A stretch of DNA of 64,000 bases from CBDHFN01 sp965262605 (lineage in GTDB: Bacteria; Pseudomonadota; Alphaproteobacteria; JASGCL01): the NCBI GenBank assembly GCA_965262605.1, contig CBDHFN010000001.1, positions 1 to 64,000 on the forward strand, written 5' to 3'. A program made the translations under genes and the position numbers. The notes under the pieces are model-generated. The model had not been told where the DNA came from and ran no database searches. It saw only the letters and a program-made list of their open reading frames with translations. How positions within the stretch are numbered: the first letter of the stretch is position 1; each line of letters opens with the position of its first letter. Below are positions 60,919 through 64,000 of this stretch, piece by piece.

Positions 60919-62429
60919 GGGTAAATTTTTCCTAAAAATTGCGTGCCAATATAGAACGCCCCGCAAATTGCATCGTAATCGTCCCAAGCATATGTTGTCA
61001 GCGACAACCAAGTTAGCGCATGACATAAATGTATTTTTTCTTGATTCGCGCCCGTCAATTGCCAAAATTCAGCCTCACAATCCGCAAAACCTGAAGCTGT
61101 GATGCTAATATCCACAGAATTATCATGAATAATCAATGAAAAATTTTTATTATTAAATTGATCATAATTACCAATTAACGAATAATATAATTTCACCCAA
61201 TCATAATCTTTATCGCCCATTAATATGCTGTTGCCAAAATAGCCCCTTGGGTCAATGAAAACGGCTTCCATATCTTGATTGCGCAAGATAATATTGGAAA
61301 AAGTGCAATCGCCGTGAATAAAATGAAATTGTTCGGGGATATGCTTGCTAAGAATTTGCTTAATTTTATCAAAATGAAAATAAATATTATGATATTTTTT
61401 GCCATTAATGGTGATAATTTTATCCTTGGCAAAAGGCACTAAATCTTGAATTTTAGCTAATCTTGAAATGGTTTTTTCATAATAATTTTCATAAAAATCT
61501 GATGAATTCGCCGTAATTTGTGGGTATAAATGGTGAATTTTTTGCAATTTAGCGATAATATTTTTCAAAATTAAAGTTTTAAAATTTTTTGTTAAATAGC
61601 CTAATTCATAAATATTTTTACCTTGAATTTTTTCCATTTTTAATGGGCGAAATTCGTGGATAATGGGTATGTCATGAAATTCGGCATTCATGGCTTGTTG
61701 ATACCAAATAATTTCTTTTTGCGCCAGTTCCGCACCTTGATTATCCGCTGGTTCTTTAATTATCAAGGTGTCTTGAATGGTAATTTTATTAAAAGGGCGA
61801 TGCTTTATGCCGTTCATTTCATTGCTGTAAAAAGCTTGCAAAGTGCCGACTTCTTGGCTACCACTTAAATCAAGATTTTGAAATTCAAAATTTTGGGTGC
61901 TAAGCCATTTGACAAATTCGCCATTTTGCGGGATATTTTGTAATTTTTGCTTGTTTTGAAAAATAAACATACCAGCAACCCCAAATATTTTTGATGGGTT
62001 TTCGCTAAATTGCTGATTTTCTAATCGCCAGCGACAGACAAAATCATGGCTTATCGCGCAATAATTTGTGGCAATTTCATTGGGAATTTTAAGATTTTTA
62101 TTTAAAATTAAATCGCACCAAATAAGCATAAAATTATCATTATCCCCGATATTTTGCAATGCTTGGCTTATGCCCGCGCAAGTCCCTGTATGCGTGGTTT
62201 TAATAATATTATAATCATAAGAATTGGCAAAAATTGCGCAATATTTTTCTAAAATTTCTGCCTTATAATCAGCGATAATCGTAAATTTAGCATCGGGAAA
62301 TTGTGCAAAAAGATGAAATAATATTGGCTTGCTTTGCACAGAAACAAGTGCTTTTGGGCGATTTTTTGTTAAAAAATCTAACCTAGTGCCTTTACCGCCA
62401 GCTTGCACAATAATATGATTAATACTCAT
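60906..62429 (-). CDS. Nucleotidyltransferase fused to a choline-kinase-like phosphotransferase
   Basis: A 507-aa two-domain protein. Residues 1-230 are a sugar-nucleotide or phosphocholine-type cytidylyltransferase (IIVQAGGKGTRLDFLTKNRP, with KALVSV and a metal Asp in IWCDLIL). Residues 240-500 resemble APH/choline kinases, with the catalytic loop FHFIHGDCTFSNII and FIDPRGYFG. Fusion of a kinase with a nucleotidyltransferase suggests a path from a small alcohol or sugar to its CDP-form for surface decoration. The HAD gene follows by overlap, and the RND pump gene precedes by overlap. Substrate unknown. Confidence 0.82.
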   Translation of the reverse strand: MSINHIIVQAGGKGTRLDFLTKNRPKALVSVQSKPILFHLFAQFPDAKFTIIADYKAEILEKYCAIFANSYDYNIIKTTHTGTCAGISQALQNIGDNDNFMLIWCDLILNKNLKIPNEIATNYCAISHDFVCRWRLENQQFSENPSKIFGVAGMFIFQNKQKLQNIPQNGEFVKWLSTQNFEFQNLDLSGSQEVGTLQAFYSNEMNGIKHRPFNKITIQDTLIIKEPADNQGAELAQKEIIWYQQAMNAEFHDIPIIHEFRPLKMEKIQGKNIYELGYLTKNFKTLILKNIIAKLQKIHHLYPQITANSSDFYENYYEKTISRLAKIQDLVPFAKDKIITINGKKYHNIYFHFDKIKQILSKHIPEQFHFIHGDCTFSNIILRNQDMEAVFIDPRGYFGNSILMGDKDYDWVKLYYSLIGNYDQFNNKNFSLIIHDNSVDISITASGFADCEAEFWQLTGANQEKIHLCHALTWLSLTTYAWDDYDAICGAFYIGTQFLGKIYPCSN

Positions 62430-64000
62430 TAATTATATTTTTCTTTGCGGCAAATTTATCCATATAAATATAGATAATTGGCGTGATATAAAGCGTTAAT
62501 ATTTGCGAAATTAATAAACCACCGACAATCGCCACCCCTAATGGTTGGCGTAATTCTGCGCCCGCGCCAAAGCCAATTGCAATGGGTAATGTGCCAAAAA
62601 ATGCCGCAAAACTTGTCATCATAATCGGGCGAAACCGCTCATAACATGCTTCTGAAATCGCATCATGCGCGCTTTTGCCTTGATTGCGGGCGTTAATCGC
62701 AAAATCAATCATCATTATTGCGTTTTTCTTGACTAAGCCGATTAATAAAATTATGCCAATCATCGCGATTAAATTTAAATCAATATCAAATAAATTTAAA
62801 AATATCAAGGCTCCGCACCCCGCCGAAGGAATGCCGCTTAAAATTGTGATGGGGTGAATGAAGCTTTCATATAACATGCCTAAAATCAAATAAATTACGA
62901 CAATTGCTAAAATTAAAGAAAAAATTAGGTCTTTGTTGGAATCTTTAAATGCTTGCGCCGTGCCAGATGCAAGCGCAGAAATTGATTCGGGTTTTTGAAG
63001 TTTTTTATTAAGTGATTCAATAATTTCTTGCGCCTCGCCTAACGAAACATTGGGGGCAAGATTATAAGCAATGGTCGCCGATGGTAATTGCCCTTGGTGA
63101 TTAACCGAACTTGAACTTATGTTGCGTTTTACGGATGCAATTTCGCCTAAACTTACAACTTGATTGCCATTGGGATTATTGATGACGATGGGCACAGCGG
63201 CAATAGAATCAATATTGATGGTCAAGCTGGGGTCAATTTCCACGATTAAGCTTATTTCCGTGCCTTGATTATAAATTGACGAAATATAATTATTGCCAAA
63301 ACTTGCGTAAATTGCGTTGCGAACTTCGGCGGTGTTGATATTGCGCCTTTCTAATACGGCTTGATTAAGCACGATTTCTGCAGTTAAATTTTTACTTGAT
63401 AAATCAGAAGTTACATCTTGAAATTTATTATTTTTTTGCAATTCCAGCAACATTTTATCATGGTAAGATTGCAAAATATCTAAATCTGCCGATAATAATG
63501 AATATTGATACGCGGATTTTGAAAATCTGCCCCCTATATTTAAATTTTGCACGGGATTAAAAAATACTCTTACGCCTTCAACTTCGCCTGAGGCACGCTT
63601 TAATTGCCCAATAATTGCTTGCATTGGCGGGCGTTTTGACTTTTCTTTTAAGGCAATGAAAATTCGGCTTGAACCGCCACTGGTGGAATAATTCACCGAA
63701 TCAACGGCGGGATTGGCGCGAATAATTTCGGCTAATTTTTGTTGCTTTTGCACGATATTGGTGAATGACGCATCTTGTGCGCCCTCTATAAAACCAAAAA
63801 TAAAGCCCGTGTCTTCTTGGGGTATAAATCCCTTTGGAGTATAAACATAAAGTGCAACTGATGCAAATAAAGTTATGAAAAATATTGATAAAGTTATAAA
63901 TTTCTTGACAAGAAACCATTGCAAAGTGCGTTTATAAAATCCTTCCATTTTATCGTAAAGTAAATTGAAAAATTTGCTGGTGGCTGATTTTGCATCGTGA
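62419..64000 (-). CDS. RND efflux transporter permease, C-terminal part (cut by window edge)
   Basis: An AcrB/HAE1-type inner-membrane pump. The frame is open to base 64000 (HDAKSATSKFFNLLYDK precedes the ATG at 63948), so the N-terminal half lies outside. Visible are the second porter domain (GFIPQEDTGFIFGFIEGAQD) and the last membrane helices with YLILGMLYESFIHPITIL, IGLVKKNAIMMIDFA and FRPIMMTSFAAFFGTLPIAI. It overlaps the next gene start by 11 bp. Membrane fusion protein and outer-membrane partner are not visible. Confidence 0.92.
   Translation of the reverse strand, partial: HDAKSATSKFFNLLYDKMEGFYKRTLQWFLVKKFITLSIFFITLFASVALYVYTPKGFIPQEDTGFIFGFIEGAQDASFTNIVQKQQKLAEIIRANPAVDSVNYSTSGGSSRIFIALKEKSKRPPMQAIIGQLKRASGEVEGVRVFFNPVQNLNIGGRFSKSAYQYSLLSADLDILQSYHDKMLLELQKNNKFQDVTSDLSSKNLTAEIVLNQAVLERRNINTAEVRNAIYASFGNNYISSIYNQGTEISLIVEIDPSLTINIDSIAAVPIVINNPNGNQVVSLGEIASVKRNISSSSVNHQGQLPSATIAYNLAPNVSLGEAQEIIESLNKKLQKPESISALASGTAQAFKDSNKDLIFSLILAIVVIYLILGMLYESFIHPITILSGIPSAGCGALIFLNLFDIDLNLIAMIGIILLIGLVKKNAIMMIDFAINARNQGKSAHDAISEACYERFRPIMMTSFAAFFGTLPIAIGFGAGAELRQPLGVAIVGGLLISQILTLYITPIIYIYMDKFAAKKNIINEY

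Noticed and set aside
1..64000. tRNA, rRNA, tmRNA or known riboswitch genes
   Set aside because: No T-loop GTTCGA pattern with a cloverleaf, no rRNA core sequence and no riboswitch core recognised while reading both strands; a covariance scan was not possible.

Overview
This 64 kb window is visibly AT-rich, densely packed and almost entirely bacterial housekeeping DNA. Several signs point to an AT-rich alphaproteobacterium: a homoserine dehydrogenase-recJ pair, a GcvT-fused dimethylglycine/sarcosine dehydrogenase, a choline-type binding protein, an AccD without the usual zinc-ribbon cysteines, dut-argE, and xanthine dehydrogenase with UraH. No rRNA or tRNA genes were recognised.

Layout. 1-5.2 kb is an accessory region. 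It holds the 3' part of cas1, then cas2, and a CRISPR array of 15 full 36-bp repeats plus one half repeat, of type II-C style. The last repeat runs directly into an ISAs1-family transposase remnant. After that come a 5'-truncated Mu-like head morphogenesis gene and small unrecognised ORFs. 5.2-8.4 kb carries a ferritin-like hydrolase family gene, dut, argE and a flavodoxin-fold reductase. 8.5-10.2 kb holds an unrecognised minus-strand gene pair with its own promoter. 10.4-14.4 kb is a purine catabolism operon (uraH-xdhA-xdhB). 14.4-18.9 kb is a glycan cluster (two GT4 glycosyltransferases, a methyltransferase, a GxxExxY protein). It is full of palindromic dispersed repeats, three stubs of a GT2 gene and a duplicated promoter. 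18.9-26.6 kb holds ftsW, a polyamine-binding-like protein, dimethylglycine/sarcosine dehydrogenase, coaBC, fabH and a DinB-fold protein. 26.6-29.2 kb is a defence-type insertion, with a DUF262/DUF1524 protein flanked by direct repeats. 29.2-42 kb holds an MFS carrier, an unusual dnaA-dnaE overlap, a COG4091 dehydrogenase, and an envelope operon (PAP2 phosphatase, kdsB, pseudokinase, membrane protein, murI). 42-47 kb holds hom-recJ-epimerase and a choline/betaine-binding protein. 47.2-52.4 kb has an Abi-family gene behind a possible attenuator, then mobA, a RidA-family gene, pdxH, hemH, hrcA and grpE. 52.5-53.8 kb is an ImmA/IrrE gene next to a truncated PIN-like stub. The remainder is a TPR glycosyltransferase-like protein, recG, cytochrome c', trxB, accD, a nucleotidyltransferase-kinase fusion with a HAD partner, and part of an RND efflux pump running off the right edge.

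Functional links. XdhAB needs molybdenum cofactor, and mobA is present. Choline uptake and demethylation are represented by the binding protein and the GcvT-fused dehydrogenase, although at different sites. Defence-related genes (CRISPR, DUF262, Abi, ImmA/PIN) sit at separate points, each beside signs of rearrangement. The most interesting non-genic structure is at 14540-14702: three consecutive nested hairpin domains, one of them an almost gap-free three-way junction. Parts of this structure recur elsewhere in the window.
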